From Micromonospora sp. KC213 (GTDB taxonomy: Bacteria > Actinomycetota > Actinomycetes > Mycobacteriales > Micromonosporaceae), in NCBI RefSeq assembly GCF_004348325.1, contig NZ_SMKF01000005.1, positions 30,905-94,904 of the forward strand: a stretch of 64,000 nt of DNA. Direction: 5' to 3'. Positions 43,045 to 52,972 of this stretch are shown piece by piece (position 1 is the first letter of the stretch; every line of letters begins with the position of its first letter). The translations under genes and the position numbers were made by a program. The notes beneath the pieces were generated by a model. That model had not been told where the DNA came from and did no database searches. It saw only the letters and a program-made list of their open reading frames with translations.

Positions 43045-43926
43045 TCAGGAGGTCACGGCCGGTTTGGGTACGGCACCACCGACGGGGAATGGTGGTGAGG
43101 AACTGGTCACTGCCGGTGCCGCTTCCGACGAATCGCCCACCGGCGGGCCGGTCGGCACGAGTGCTGTGTCCGCCGGCGGGCGGGCCACGTCGTGCTGTTC
43201 GGGCAGTGGCGGGGTGAGCACCGTGCGCTCCAGCCGGCGTACCTCGGGCGCCGGGTCGACGCCACGGACGCCGGGCCGGGCGGCCAGCGCCCGCAGCACG
43301 TCCGGTCCGCCGCGCACCAGCGCCGCGTAGACGCACCCGCACGCCGCCCGGTACGCCGCCGCCTCCCGCGCGGCGACCTGCGCGCCGGTGTCGTACACCC
43401 GGCGCAGCTCGGCGTCGACGGCGTTCGCCGCCCGAACCCGCTGGTCGGCGGCCTCCCGGTCCTTCCGGTCGGCCAGCGTCGCCATACCGGAGACCACGTC
43501 CTGCGGGAGCCGGTACGCGGCCAACCGGACCACCTCGGTCTGCCGGTCCGGTAGCGGCACCCGGACGATGACCCGGGCGACCTCGACGCCGGCCAGCAGC
43601 GCCGGCAGCCTTCCCGGCGGCAGGTACGCGTCGAAGGAGACCAGGGCGTACGCCGCGCCCGGCGGCAGCGTGACCAGTTCCGCCTCGGCGGCCCGCAGGT
43701 ACCCCGCAATCGCCTCGCCCTGCCGGACGCCGACCCGGGTGACCTCGCCGACGGTGCGGTCGCCGGCCGGCGCGGCGCGGCGGTCCAGCCCGGCGGCGGT
43801 GAGTAGCACCGCGCCGAGGCACAGCAGCGCCGCCCAACCCCACCAGCCGGGTCGGCTGCGACGCTGCCGCTCGGCCGGCGCCGGTGGTGGTGGACCAGCC
43901 GACGGCGCCGGCGGTGGCTCGGACAT
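43045..43926 (-). CDS. Membrane-anchored extracytoplasmic protein, unknown function
   Basis: A 293-residue protein with a Pro-rich cytoplasmic start (EPPPAPSAGPPPPAP), one membrane helix (~28-48) and an external domain of ~200 residues that is mostly helical (VAAREAAAYRAACGC). A Cys pair (ACGC) could form a disulfide. The C-terminal tail is Pro/Ser-rich. Its place directly before the ParA-like gene and right behind the RluD-like gene suggests one operon and possibly a membrane partner for the ATPase (inference). Confidence 0.65.
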   Translation of the reverse strand: MSEPPPAPSAGPPPPAPAERQRRSRPGWWGWAALLCLGAVLLTAAGLDRRAAPAGDRTVGEVTRVGVRQGEAIAGYLRAAEAELVTLPPGAAYALVSFDAYLPPGRLPALLAGVEVARVIVRVPLPDRQTEVVRLAAYRLPQDVVSGMATLADRKDREAADQRVRAANAVDAELRRVYDTGAQVAAREAAAYRAACGCVYAALVRGGPDVLRALAARPGVRGVDPAPEVRRLERTVLTPPLPEQHDVARPPADTALVPTGPPVGDSSEAAPAVTSSSPPFPVGGAVPKPAVTS

Positions 43927-43927
43927 G

Positions 43928-44872
43928 TCAGTCGCGCAGGATCGCCAGCGCGCGCGCCAGGTCGTCCGGGTACTCGCTGACGAAGGTCACCTCGTCGCCG
44001 GTGCGTGGATGCCGGAAGCTCAACGACCGGGCGTGCAGCCACTGCCGGGTCAACCCCAGCCGGGCGGACAGGGTCGGGTCCGCGCCATAGGTGAGGTCGC
44101 CCACACACGGGTGCCGCAGGGTGGAGAAGTGCACCCGGATCTGGTGTGTCCGGCCGGTCTCCAGCGTCACGTCGAGCAGGCTGGCGGCGGGGAACGCCTC
44201 CAGGGTGTCGTAGTGGGTGACGCTGGGCTTGCCGCCGGAGACCACCGCCCAGCGGTAGTCGTGGTGCGGATGCCGGTCGATCGGGGCGTCGATGGTGCCG
44301 CGCAGCGGATCGGGATGGCCCTGCACCACGGCGTGGTAGCGCTTCTCCACCTCGCGGTACTTGAACGCCCGCTTCAAGGCCGTGTACGCCTGCTCGCTCT
44401 TGGCCACCACCATGATCCCGGTGGTGCCCACGTCGAGGCGGTGCACCACGCCCTGGCGCTCGGCGGCCCCGCTGGTGGAGATCCGGTGGCCGATACCGGC
44501 CAGGCCCCCGATCACCGTCGGCCCGGTCCAGCCGGGGCTGGGGTGGGCAGCCACCCCGACCGGCTTGTCGACCACCACGATGTCGTCGTCGGCGTGGACC
44601 ACCCGCAGGCCCGGCACGGCCTGCGGCACCACCGTCGGCGGGGCGGGTGGGGCCGGCAGCGTCACCTCCAGCCAGGAACCGGCCTTCACCTTGTACGAGT
44701 TCGGCCGGACGGTGCCGTCGACCAGGGCGTCCCCGGCGTCGACCAGGGCCGCCGCGGTGGTGCGGGAGAGCCCGAAGAGGCGAGCGACGGCCTGGTCCAA
44801 CCGCATGCCGTCGAGTCCGTCGGGGACGGGCAGGGAACGGTGGTCGCCGCCTGCGGCGAAGGCCGAGGTCAT
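43928..44872 (-). CDS. RluD-type pseudouridine synthase
   Basis: A 314-residue RNA-modifying enzyme. An S4 domain (~20-65, [22 protein letters not shown]) precedes the RluA-family catalytic domain. Asp147 in [12 protein letters not shown] is the nucleophile; [10 protein letters not shown] is the second motif. By similarity it acts on 23S rRNA helix 69, but RluA-family specificity cannot be read directly. ATG 44872 overlaps the lspA stop (ATGA), a conserved gene pair in many bacteria. Confidence 0.94.
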   Translation of the reverse strand: MTSAFAAGGDHRSLPVPDGLDGMRLDQAVARLFGLSRTTAAALVDAGDALVDGTVRPNSYKVKAGSWLEVTLPAPPAPPTVVPQAVPGLRVVHADDDIVVVDKPVGVAAHPSPGWTGPTVIGGLAGIGHRISTSGAAERQGVVHRLDVGTTGIMVVAKSEQAYTALKRAFKYREVEKRYHAVVQGHPDPLRGTIDAPIDRHPHHDYRWAVVSGGKPSVTHYDTLEAFPAASLLDVTLETGRTHQIRVHFSTLRHPCVGDLTYGADPTLSARLGLTRQWLHARSLSFRHPRTGDEVTFVSEYPDDLARALAILRD

Positions 44873-45486
44873 GCCCGCTCCCGCTGCTCGGTCCCGGTGC
44901 CGGACGGCGCGCCGGCGGCGTTCCCGCCGGCGCCCTTGCCGATCCGGCTGCCGTCGCGCTGGCGCCCGGTCAGCTCCAGCACCACGGCCAGCAGCACGCC
45001 GCAGACCAGGGCGCTGTCGGCGAGGTTGAACACCGGCCAGACCCGGCCGTACGGGTCGAAGAGGCTGACCATGTCCACCACGTGCCCGACGAAGTGCCCG
45101 GGCGCACGGAAGATCCGGTCGACGAGGTTGCCGAGCGCCCCACCGAGCACCAGGCCGAGGGAGACCGCCCACGGCAGCGACCGCAGCCGCAGCGCCATCC
45201 ACACGATCCAGCCGACCACCCCGATGGTGATCAGCGGGAAGACCCAGGTGTGGTCGGCGCCGATGCTCCAGGCCGCCCCGCTGTTGCGGGTCAGGGTCAG
45301 GTAGACCGCGCCGCCGAGCAGCCGCACCGGCGGGCGGCCGTCCAGGGTCTGCAACGCCAGGTGCTTGGTGAGCAGGTCGGCCAGCAGGGCCACCAGGGCG
45401 ATGCTGGCCAGGACCACGACCGCCCGGCGGTTGGGCGCGCCGCCCGGCCCTGCGGTGCCGGATCCGGCGGTCGGTGCTGTGGTCAT
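44869..45486 (-). CDS. lspA: Lipoprotein signal peptidase
   Basis: A 205-residue aspartic protease that removes signal peptides from lipoproteins after Lgt. The catalytic pair is Asp123 in GNLVDRIF and Asp157 in FNLADSAL; the N-terminal [11 protein letters not shown] is also conserved. Four membrane helices are visible, and the ends are hydrophilic extensions. ATG 45486 has GGGGAG just upstream. It overlaps the rluD-type gene. Confidence 0.95.
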   Translation of the reverse strand: MTTAPTAGSGTAGPGGAPNRRAVVVLASIALVALLADLLTKHLALQTLDGRPPVRLLGGAVYLTLTRNSGAAWSIGADHTWVFPLITIGVVGWIVWMALRLRSLPWAVSLGLVLGGALGNLVDRIFRAPGHFVGHVVDMVSLFDPYGRVWPVFNLADSALVCGVLLAVVLELTGRQRDGSRIGKGAGGNAAGAPSGTGTEQRERA

Positions 45487-45547
45487 CGACTCCCCATCGA
45501 CATCTGCGACGGCGTGCCGCCGTCTCGTGGTCACCGGGGAGCGGATG

Positions 45548-45967
45548 TCAGCGCCGCTCCTCCAGCTGCTTGCAGGACACGCAGAGAGTCGCCGACGGGA
45601 AGGCGGCGAGCCGCTCCACCGGGATCGGGTTCCCGCACCGCTCGCACCATCCGTAGCCACCCTCGTCGAGCCGCTCCAGCGCCCGCTCGACCTGCGTGAT
45701 CCGTTCCCGGATGCTGTTGGCGAGGGAGATCTCCTGCTCGCGCTCGAACGTCTTGGTGCCGGTGTCGGCCTGGTCGTCCCCGGCCGAGTCGGTCAGCCGG
45801 TCGCGCTGCAGCTCGGTGATCTCGCTCAGCGTCTGATCGTACTCGGCGCGCAATTCGTCGCGTCGAGCCGCCAGGGCCGCCCGGATCTTCTCCGTCTCCG
45901 CCGCGCTGCGGGTGGCCTTCGCCGCCGGCTTACGGCCGGCGGTCCTGGTGTCGGCTGGCTTCGCCAT
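45548..45967 (-). CDS. DksA/TraR-type zinc-finger protein
   Basis: A 139-residue protein: a basic Ala/Lys-rich start, a helical coiled-coil hairpin (~22-100) and a C4 zinc finger with Cys108, Cys111, Cys129 and Cys132 in the TraR/DksA pattern. Members bind the RNA polymerase secondary channel; whether this one does is not certain, as the acidic tip residues typical of DksA (DxxDxA) appear only as DDQAD at 64-68. ATG 45967 follows a GAGGGAG site. It lies next to lspA, as in related actinobacteria. Confidence 0.9.
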   Translation of the reverse strand: MAKPADTRTAGRKPAAKATRSAAETEKIRAALAARRDELRAEYDQTLSEITELQRDRLTDSAGDDQADTGTKTFEREQEISLANSIRERITQVERALERLDEGGYGWCERCGNPIPVERLAAFPSATLCVSCKQLEERR

Positions 45968-46186
45968 CGTCAGCTCCCTCAGCCGCGTCACGCGGCGGTC
46001 GGCGGTGCCAGGGGTCACCGGCCTGGCGCCCCCCATGGAACAGAACGGGTGCGCGGCGACGCGGGCCGCGCACTCCGGAGATGGGCAAGAATACGGAACG
46101 TACAGGCGTCCGACAACGTGCCGCACCGTCGTACCGCTCTTCAGCCCCGAGTAAGCCCTAACCAGGGCAAAAGGAACGCTAGCAGA

Positions 46187-47689
46187 TCAGCCGTCCCGAT
46201 CCTCCCCGTACTCGCCAAACCACCTGGCGAGACGACCCCGCCGGCTGACCGCCCGCAACCGCCGCTCGACCTCGTCCCGTGCCCCCGCCGTCGCCACGAT
46301 CAGCAGGCTGTCCCCGGCCCTCAGCCGGGTGTCCGGGCCGGGGACGAAACCCGTGCCGTCACGCAGCACCAGCGTCACCGAGGCACCCACCGGCAACCGC
46401 AGCTCGTCCACGTGCACCCCGGCCAGCCGGGAGCCAGCCGGCACCTCCAGCTGGAGCAGGTCCGCCCGCATCCGCTCCAGCGGGGCGGTCTCCACCCGGA
46501 TCTCGGTCAGCTCCGCCGGCGCGGTCACCCCCAGCCGGCGGGCCGCCGGTGCGAGCGTCCCCGCCTGCAACAGGGTGAAGATCACCACCAGGACGAAGAC
46601 CGCGTCGAAGAGCCGGTCGGCCCCCGGGACCCGCTCCGACAGCGGAATGGTGGCGAGCACGATCGGCACCGCCCCGCGCAGCCCCGCCCACGACAGGAAG
46701 GCCTGCTCGCGCAGCCGGAACCGGAACGGCAGCGCGGAGACGAACACCGACAGCGGCCGGGCGACCAACAGCAGGGCCAGCCCGGTCACCACGGCCGGCA
46801 GCACGGCCGCGGGCAGCCGGCCCGGCTCCGCCAGCAGGCCGAGCAGCACGAACAGCCCGATCTGGGCCAGCCAGGCCAGCCCGTCGGCGAACCCGAGGAT
46901 GGCCTGCCGGTGCGGCAGCCGGGCGTTGCCGAGTAACACACCCGCCACGTAGACGGCGAGGAAACCGGAGGCGTGCAGCACCGCGCCCGCGCCGTACGCC
47001 AGCACCGTGAAACCGACCACCGCGATCGGGTACAGGCCGGACGAGGGCAGCGCCACCCGGTGCAGCGCGTACCGCCCGGCGACCCCGACCGCCACGCCCA
47101 CCGCCGCACCCGCGCCCAGTTCGTACCCGACCAGGAGAACCTCGTACCACCAGGGGTGGCCCTCGGTGGTGCCCACCGACAGCAGCACCACCAGGATCAC
47201 CGCCGGGGCGTCGTTCATGCCGGACTCCGCCTCCAGGGTGGCCACCAGCCGGGGCGGCAGGCGCAGCCGGCGCAGCGTGGCGAAGACCGCCGCCGCATCG
47301 GTGGACGAGAGCACGGCACCGTAGAGCAGCGCCAACCGCCAGTCCAGCTCGAGCAGCAGGTGCAGCACGGCACCGACGGCCAGCACGCTGACCAGCACCC
47401 CCACCGTGGCGAGCGCCGCCGCCATCCCGAGTACCGGGCGCAGGGTGCTCCACCGGGCGGTGAGCCCACCCTCGGCGATGATCACGATCAGCGCGCAGAA
47501 ACCCAGCACCCGGGTCAGCTCCGCGTCGTCGAACGCGATACCCAGGCCGGACTTCCCGATCGCCACTCCGAGCGCGAGGTAGACCAGGAGACTCGGCACG
47601 CCGAGCCGGGTGGAGAGGCGGACCGCGCCGACGGCGACCAGCAGGACGACGGCGCCCAGCAACAGCGCGAGGTTCAGCCCGGGCGTCAC
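46187..47689 (-). CDS. CPA1-type potassium or sodium/proton antiporter
   Basis: A 500-residue protein with ~12-13 membrane helices (1-385). SSTDAAAVFATLRR carries the conserved TDAA/ESGMNDAPA ion-site region of NhaP/CvrA-like antiporters. Residues ~400-475 resemble a TrkA-C regulatory domain (AGSRLAGVHVDELRLPVGASV and GDSLLIVATAG), suggesting control by nucleotide or cyclic-di-AMP. GTG 47689 begins the first helix. Single gene; ion specificity not predictable. Confidence 0.9.
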   Translation of the reverse strand: MTPGLNLALLLGAVVLLVAVGAVRLSTRLGVPSLLVYLALGVAIGKSGLGIAFDDAELTRVLGFCALIVIIAEGGLTARWSTLRPVLGMAAALATVGVLVSVLAVGAVLHLLLELDWRLALLYGAVLSSTDAAAVFATLRRLRLPPRLVATLEAESGMNDAPAVILVVLLSVGTTEGHPWWYEVLLVGYELGAGAAVGVAVGVAGRYALHRVALPSSGLYPIAVVGFTVLAYGAGAVLHASGFLAVYVAGVLLGNARLPHRQAILGFADGLAWLAQIGLFVLLGLLAEPGRLPAAVLPAVVTGLALLLVARPLSVFVSALPFRFRLREQAFLSWAGLRGAVPIVLATIPLSERVPGADRLFDAVFVLVVIFTLLQAGTLAPAARRLGVTAPAELTEIRVETAPLERMRADLLQLEVPAGSRLAGVHVDELRLPVGASVTLVLRDGTGFVPGPDTRLRAGDSLLIVATAGARDEVERRLRAVSRRGRLARWFGEYGEDRDG

Positions 47690-47711
47690 GGGGCACCGGG
47701 TTGGTGCGGTC

Positions 47712-48014
47712 TCACCGGTCCGATCCGTCGCGCAACCGGCGGAGCACCTCGACCAGGCCGGAGTCGGGGTGCTCGACGTCGAACAGTTTGTCCCGGCTGG
47801 CCGCGCCGGTACGCAACGACACCGCCGCCGGCCGTACGCCGAGCGCGCCGGCCAGTGCCCGGCGGGCCGCCTCGGTGGCCCGGCCGTCGACCGCCGGGGC
47901 GTTCACCGCGATGACCAGCGCCGGGCCGTGCGGGCCGTCGAACCGGCCACCGACCCGGGCACGGGACGCTCCCGGCTTGACCCGCACCGCGACGGCGAGC
48001 GTCTCCCCGGGCAT
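47712..48014 (-). CDS. DUF167 (YggU-like) protein
   Basis: A 100-residue protein of the YggU/DUF167 family: VRVKPGASRARVGG at the start, VIAVNAPAVDGRATEAARRALA in the middle and VSLRTGAASRDKLFDV near the end form the family pattern. The structure is known to be an alpha/beta sandwich but no function is established. ATG 48014 is five bases from the end of the next gene upstream, so the two are likely co-transcribed. Confidence 0.88.
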   Translation of the reverse strand: MPGETLAVAVRVKPGASRARVGGRFDGPHGPALVIAVNAPAVDGRATEAARRALAGALGVRPAAVSLRTGAASRDKLFDVEHPDSGLVEVLRRLRDGSDR

Positions 48015-48018
48015 CGGG

Positions 48019-48717
48019 TCAGCCAGGCGGGGCATCGGCGAGCAGGGTGGTGTCCGGCGTGCAGAGCGCGCACGGGGTGAAGCCCAGCGAGACCGCCTCG
48101 AAGACCGGCAGCGGCTCGTCGTCGCGCCCGAACAGGTGCGGGCAGGAGGGCAGGTGGTAGCGGGGACGGCCGTCGACCACCCGCACCTCGGCGTCGAGTT
48201 GGGCGATCCGGGCGGCGTCGACGGCCGACACGGGCTGCTGCACCTCCGGCTCGTCGGGCCAGGGCGCGCCGCTGACCGGCTCGACGCGCTCGGCCGTCGC
48301 CTCCGACCGGGACCGGACGGGCACGCTCTCCGGATCGTCGGGGGCCTCGACGAGCGAGCCCCACGGGCCGTCCACCGGTCCGGTCGCCGGCGGCTCGGGC
48401 GGTTGCCGCCACCCGTCGCCACCGGCGCCGACCGTCGTGGGCACGTGCTGGACGGGGATCTCCGGCGGCACCCCGGCCCCACCGACCGGCGGTGCGCCCG
48501 GGCGGAACCTGCCCGCGAACCCCCATCCCGTACGCGGTCCGACCCGTTCGCTTGTCGCGCGGGCGGCAGCCACCTGGCGGGCGCCGGCCACCAACGCGAC
48601 GGCGGCCAACAGGCTCACCGCGATGGAACTGACCAACAGGGCGCTGGAACCGTCGGCAAGACCGAGGACCAGCAGCACCACAGCGACGAAGATGAGCAGC
48701 AGACTTGCGATCAGCAC
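48019..48717 (-). CDS. Conserved hypothetical with two membrane helices and Cys/His-rich end
   Basis: A 232-residue protein. Two N-terminal membrane helices (~2-20 and ~26-45) are followed by a disordered stretch rich in Pro/Gly/Glu (50-170) and a compact domain in which RYHLPSCPHL and PCALCTPD place two Cys-containing motifs with a His pair about 20 residues apart. This resembles a metal site or disulfide-rich fold. It lies between divIVA and the DUF167 gene and may belong to the division cluster operon. Function unknown. Confidence 0.7.
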   Translation of the reverse strand: MLIASLLLIFVAVVLLVLGLADGSSALLVSSIAVSLLAAVALVAGARQVAAARATSERVGPRTGWGFAGRFRPGAPPVGGAGVPPEIPVQHVPTTVGAGGDGWRQPPEPPATGPVDGPWGSLVEAPDDPESVPVRSRSEATAERVEPVSGAPWPDEPEVQQPVSAVDAARIAQLDAEVRVVDGRPRYHLPSCPHLFGRDDEPLPVFEAVSLGFTPCALCTPDTTLLADAPPG

Positions 48718-48791
48718 GGCTCACCCCCGCCGCGTCGTGTCGGTGTGACCCGGTCGGCGGCCCGTTTTGGGGACGGCCGCCGACCGTCGGA

Positions 48792-49592
48792 TCAGCGACC
48801 GGCTTCGAGAGCGCCGGAGCGACCGCCGCCGTACGAGCCGGCGAGGCCCGCGGCGGCCAGACCGTTGCCGCCGACGGCACGAGTCCCGTCCGCGCGGGTC
48901 ATCTCGGCCTCCAGGCCCTGGCCACGGCCGTCCAGGTCACGCAGCTGGCTCTCGAGGTAGGCCTTGAGCCGGGTGCGGTACTCGCGCTCGAACTGCTTGA
49001 GCTCCTCGATGTGCTTCTGCAGCGCGGTGCGCTTGGCGTCCAGGCCGCCCATGGCCTCCTGGTGCCGCTGGCGGGCATCCCGCTCCAGCGCGTCAGCCTT
49101 GGCGCGGGCCTCGCGGGTGACCTCCTCGGCCTTCGTGCGGGCCTCGGAGAGCAGCTGGTCGGCCTCGCGGCGGGCGTCGGAGACGTGGTCGTCGGCCGTC
49201 CGCTGAGCCATCATCAGCACCCGCAGCGCCTGCTGCTCGCCGTCGCCGGCGCCGGCCGGGCCGCCGGTGGCGCGAACCTGCTCCAGCTCGGCCTGCATCG
49301 CCCGGGCGGCCTGCTCGGCCGCGGCCTTGTCACGCTGCACCCGGTCGAGCTGGGCCTTGAGGTCGTTGAGCTCGGCGGCGAGGCGGGCGTCACCGCCGGG
49401 GCCGGCCGGAGCACCGCCCCGGCCACCGCGCTCCACCTGGGCGCGCAGCTCGTTGTTCTCCTCGATCAGACGGGCGAGCTCGCGCTCGACCTCGTCCAGG
49501 AAGGCGTCGACCTCCTCCTCGTCGTACCCCCGTTTGCCGATCGGCGGCTTTTTGAAGGCGACGTTGTGGACGTCAGCCGGGGTCAGCGGCAT
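48792..49592 (-). CDS. divIVA: DivIVA/Wag31 polar growth protein
   Basis: A 266-residue coiled-coil protein that marks growing poles and recruits wall synthesis. The N-terminal membrane-binding segment [21 protein letters not shown] is highly typical. Long coiled coils cover ~30-55 and ~125-215, split by a Gly/Pro-rich linker ([17 protein letters not shown]). The C-terminal ~45 residues are a disordered Gly-rich tail. ATG 49592 has GAGGAG upstream. Its place after yggT, sepF and ftsZ is the usual actinobacterial order. Confidence 0.95.
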   Translation of the reverse strand: MPLTPADVHNVAFKKPPIGKRGYDEEEVDAFLDEVERELARLIEENNELRAQVERGGRGGAPAGPGGDARLAAELNDLKAQLDRVQRDKAAAEQAARAMQAELEQVRATGGPAGAGDGEQQALRVLMMAQRTADDHVSDARREADQLLSEARTKAEEVTREARAKADALERDARQRHQEAMGGLDAKRTALQKHIEELKQFEREYRTRLKAYLESQLRDLDGRGQGLEAEMTRADGTRAVGGNGLAAAGLAGSYGGGRSGALEAGR

Positions 49593-49635
49593 CGAAACTC
49601 CTCGGGTCAGTTGCGGCCGCGTAGCGTGCCGGTCA

Positions 49636-49941
49636 TCAGGAAACCGCGATGATCGACGGCGTCAACACAAACCTCATCAGCACGAACAGGATAACCAGGA
49701 GCACAAGCGAAGCCAGGTCGATGCTCACGGTACCAATTCGCAACGGAGGGATCACACGCCTCAACGCCTTGAGAGGGGGATCAGTGACGCTCCACACGGA
49801 TTCCAGCCCCGCCGATGCCCCACGGCCCGGCTGCCACCGGCGGCCGTACTGGAGGACGGCACCCAGGACGAACCGGGCCAGGAGCACGATCAGGAAGACA
49901 TACAGGATCAGGTACAGCACTTGCAGCAGGATCGACAACAC
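49636..49941 (-). CDS. YggT-family membrane protein
   Basis: A 101-residue protein with two hydrophobic regions (~3-30 and ~75-96) and the YggT signature [16 protein letters not shown] followed by [13 protein letters not shown]. Its exact role is unknown; it is found constantly in division clusters, where it might help position or protect the septal machinery. Starts at GTG 49941 and lies between sepF and divIVA. Confidence 0.9.
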   Translation of the reverse strand: MLSILLQVLYLILYVFLIVLLARFVLGAVLQYGRRWQPGRGASAGLESVWSVTDPPLKALRRVIPPLRIGTVSIDLASLVLLVILFVLMRFVLTPSIIAVS

Positions 49942-49969
49942 GGTAGGCGACGTCCCTCGGTCGGGCGGA

Positions 49970-50665
49970 CTAGCTCAGGCTGAAAAAGCCGCCCTCAGCG
50001 ATCTTGGCCTTGTCCTCCGCGGTGACCTGGACGTTGGCCGGTGAGAGCAGGAACACCCGGTTGGTCACGCGCTCGATCGTACCGCGTAGCCCGAAGGCGA
50101 GCCCGGCGGCGAAGTCCACCAGCCGGCGGGCGTCGGCCTCGTCCATCTCGGTGAGGTTGATGATCACCGGAACGCCGTCGCGGAAGTGCTCGCCGATGGT
50201 GCGCGCCTCCCGGTAGGTCGTCGGGTGCAGGGTGGTGATCTGGTACCGCTGCTCCTCCTCGGCCACCACCGGCCGCTCCCGTGGCGTGGCCTGCGGGGCC
50301 AGGGCGAGATTGTCCCGGGTGTGGTACGTCAGCGCACCCGAGGTGTCCCCCTGGCCGGACCGCGTGATCGAGCGCACGCTGGACCGCTCGGTACGCTCCG
50401 GGCGCTCGTCGTCGGCCCGCTCGGCCTCGACCGCGCGGCTGGCCACCCGGTCGCCGAGCCGACCCCGGTCACCGAGCCGCGGGCGCGGCGCCGGTGGCTC
50501 CTCCGCCTCGTCGTCCTCGTCGTCGGCGAACTCCTCGGCGTACCGGCTCGACCGGTACCGCGACTCGCGGTAGCCCGGCTTGTCGTAGCCGCCGTCGTCG
50601 TAGGCCCGCTCGTCGTCCTCCTCGACGAGACCGAGCCAGACCCCCGCCTTGCGCAGTGCACCCAT
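49970..50665 (-). CDS. sepF: Cell division protein SepF
   Basis: A 231-residue FtsZ-membrane linker. The N-terminal amphipathic region [19 protein letters not shown] binds membrane; a long disordered Arg/Asp/Tyr-rich linker (~20-140) follows; the SepF domain is ~150-225 ([45 protein letters not shown]). Actinobacteria lack FtsA/ZipA, so SepF is the main anchor of FtsZ. ATG 50665 is preferred over the longer frame because the membrane-binding helix then begins the protein. Confidence 0.95.
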   Translation of the reverse strand: MGALRKAGVWLGLVEEDDERAYDDGGYDKPGYRESRYRSSRYAEEFADDEDDEAEEPPAPRPRLGDRGRLGDRVASRAVEAERADDERPERTERSSVRSITRSGQGDTSGALTYHTRDNLALAPQATPRERPVVAEEEQRYQITTLHPTTYREARTIGEHFRDGVPVIINLTEMDEADARRLVDFAAGLAFGLRGTIERVTNRVFLLSPANVQVTAEDKAKIAEGGFFSLS

Positions 50666-50862
50666 CCCGCGCCCTTCCGTCCGCCGTGCGGCACGCACCC
50701 CCGTGCCGTGTCGCCGTGATCACGAATGGGCATCCCATGCCCATCGGATCGGAACGGCAATCCCCCGACGGACGTTTCGCGGCCGCCCGCCGTTGCCCCC
50801 CGCGAGCACAGGGACGCCGTTCCTGAACAACACTGATGTAATTTGCTTCTATCGCGGCCAGG

Positions 50863-51609
50863 CTACCGCAGCGTGGGACGCATTCCGAGCAACGCGCTGC
50901 CGACGCGGACATGTGTCGCGCCGTGGGCGATCGCCTGCTCCAGGTCGCCACTCATCCCCGCCGAGATCGCCGTCGCCTGCGGGTACCGCTGCCGCACTCG
51001 GGCCGCCACCTCGGCCAGCCGGGCGAACGCCCGCTCCGGCTCCCAGCCCAGCGGTGCCACCGCCATCAGCCCGATCAGCCGCAACCCGGCCGCGTCGGCC
51101 AGAGCGTCCGCGACCCGGTCCAGGCCCCGGTCCGGGTCGGTCGAGTCGGGCAACGCCCCACCGCGGCCCGGATCACCGTCGATGCTCACCTGCACCAGCG
51201 CGTCCAACGGCCGGTCCCGCCCGACGGCCGCCGCGGCATCCAGCGCCCGGGCCAGCCGGACGCTGTCCACCGAATGCACCACGTCGGCGTAGCGGACCAC
51301 CGAGCGGGCCTTGTTGCGCTGCAACTGGCCGATGAAGTGCCAGCGGACGCCGACCCCGGCGGCAGCCACCTCGGTCGCCTTCGGTGCGGCCTCCTGGTCG
51401 CGGTTCTCTCCCACGTCGGTCACCCCGAGCGCGGCCAGCCCGAGCACGTCGCCAGCCGGGTACGTCTTGGTGACCGCGATCATGGTCACCTCGGCCCGAT
51501 CCCGGCCGGCGGCGGCGCAGGCGTCGGCGATCCGGGTACGGATCCGGGCCAGCCCGGCGGCGAGCTCGGCCCGCCGGGCTGGCCCTACCGGGGTGGGTTG
51601 CATGGTCAT
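50863..51609 (-). CDS. YggS-family PLP homeostasis protein
   Basis: A 248-residue PLP-binding protein with alanine-racemase-like fold type III barrel. Lys in MIAVTKTYPAGD binds PLP, and WHFIGQLQRNKAR plus SAGMSGDLEQAIAHGATHVRVG are the YggS signatures. It buffers free PLP rather than catalysing a known reaction. Starts at ATG 51609, nine bases after the ftsZ stop, and belongs with the division operon. Confidence 0.94.
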   Translation of the reverse strand: MTMQPTPVGPARRAELAAGLARIRTRIADACAAAGRDRAEVTMIAVTKTYPAGDVLGLAALGVTDVGENRDQEAAPKATEVAAAGVGVRWHFIGQLQRNKARSVVRYADVVHSVDSVRLARALDAAAAVGRDRPLDALVQVSIDGDPGRGGALPDSTDPDRGLDRVADALADAAGLRLIGLMAVAPLGWEPERAFARLAEVAARVRQRYPQATAISAGMSGDLEQAIAHGATHVRVGSALLGMRPTLR

Positions 51610-51618
51610 CGGCGGCGC

Positions 51619-52731
51619 TCAGGAACCGTTCTTGAGGAAGTCGGGCACGTCCACGTCGTCGAAGAGCACCCGGCGCGGCGACTGCTGCGGCGCGGTGTGC
51701 GCCGGCGGCGTCACCGGCGGGGCCTGCGGGGCGGGCTGGTTCTGGTTGGTCTTGCGCGGCGACTCGGCCGCCTTGTACGCCGGAGTGCCCCCGTCGAAGC
51801 CCGCCGCAATGACGGTGACCCGCACCTCGTCGCCGAGCGCGTCGTCGATCACCGCGCCGAAGATGATGTTCGCGTCCGGGTGGGCCGCGTCGGTGACCAG
51901 CTGGGCGGCGTCGTTGATCTCGAACAGGCCGAGGTCGGAGCCACCGGCGATGGAGAGCAGCACGCCTCGGGCGCCGTCCATGCTCTGCTCCAGCAGCGGG
52001 CTGGAGATGGCCGCCTCGGCCGCCTCCACGGCGCGATTCTCGCCGCGGGCGCTGCCGATGCCCATCAGCGCGCTGCCCGCGCCGCTCATCACGCTCTTCA
52101 CGTCGGCGAAGTCCAGGTTGATCAGACCCGGCGTGGTGATCAGGTCGGTGATGCCCTGGACACCGGAGAGGAGCACCTGGTCGGCGGTGCGGAAGGCGTC
52201 CATCATGGAGATGTTGCGGTCGCCGAGGGCCAGCAGCCGGTCGTTCGGGATGACGATCAGGGTGTCGCACTGGTTGCGCAGCTCGTCTATCCCGGCCTCG
52301 GCCTGCACCTGGCGGCGCTTACCCTCGAACGAGAACGGCCGGGTCACCACACCGATGGTGAGCGCGCCCAGCTTGCGGGCGATGTTCGCCACCACCGGCG
52401 CCCCGCCGGTGCCGGTGCCGCCACCCTCACCGCAGGTCACGAAGACCATGTCGGCTCCCTTGAGGACCTCCTCGATCTCGTCGCGGTGGTCCTCGGCGGC
52501 GTTCTTGCCGACGTCCGGGTTGGCGCCCGCGCCGAGCCCGCGGGTCAGCTCCCGGCCCACGTCGAGCTTGACGTCGGCGTCACTCATCAGCAGGGCCTGC
52601 GCGTCCGTGTTGATCGCGATGAACTCGACGCCCTTGAGCCCAACCTCGATCATCCGGTTGACGGCGTTGACGCCGCCACCGCCGATGCCGACGACCTTGA
52701 TGACCGCCAGGTAGTTGTGCGGAGGTGTCAT
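51619..52731 (-). CDS. ftsZ: Cell division protein FtsZ
   Basis: A 370-residue tubulin-like GTPase forming the division ring. The G-box GGGTGTGG (103-110) and [12 protein letters not shown] (17-27) bind GTP; the T7 loop region [11 protein letters not shown] completes the catalytic site. After the ~315-residue core comes a short Gln/Pro linker and the conserved tail [16 protein letters not shown] that binds SepF. A strong promoter lies upstream at 52839-52867. Confidence 0.98.
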   Translation of the reverse strand: MTPPHNYLAVIKVVGIGGGGVNAVNRMIEVGLKGVEFIAINTDAQALLMSDADVKLDVGRELTRGLGAGANPDVGKNAAEDHRDEIEEVLKGADMVFVTCGEGGGTGTGGAPVVANIARKLGALTIGVVTRPFSFEGKRRQVQAEAGIDELRNQCDTLIVIPNDRLLALGDRNISMMDAFRTADQVLLSGVQGITDLITTPGLINLDFADVKSVMSGAGSALMGIGSARGENRAVEAAEAAISSPLLEQSMDGARGVLLSIAGGSDLGLFEINDAAQLVTDAAHPDANIIFGAVIDDALGDEVRVTVIAAGFDGGTPAYKAAESPRKTNQNQPAPQAPPVTPPAHTAPQQSPRRVLFDDVDVPDFLKNGS

Positions 52732-52838
52732 CTCCGGTCCTTTCCCTTCGAGATTGGCTCGGCCGACCGGGTACGGCGAGGCCAGACCAGCGGTCGACGA
52801 CAGCTGTCACCAGTGAGGCTTGCGGGGTAAACCCTCAC

Positions 52839-52867
52839 CCTCTACTAGAGGCTTACAGTTATGTCAA
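52839..52867 (-). promoter_or_regulatory. ftsZ promoter
   Basis: On the minus strand TTGACA (52867-52862) and TAGAGG (52844-52839) are separated by 17 bases, a near-consensus vegetative promoter. CTCTA-C-TAGAG (52840-52850) is a palindrome overlapping the -10 box and may be an operator. The leader to ftsZ is ~100 bases. Confidence 0.7.
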
Positions 52868-52972
52868 CCACTGATCCTCTTCGGGGCAACGTAAGCGCCG
52901 CCGCGCGAGGAACCAAGGACCTGCCCGGCGTGTCGCCGCCAATGGCAGGACGACTCACGTACCGTGCCGATC

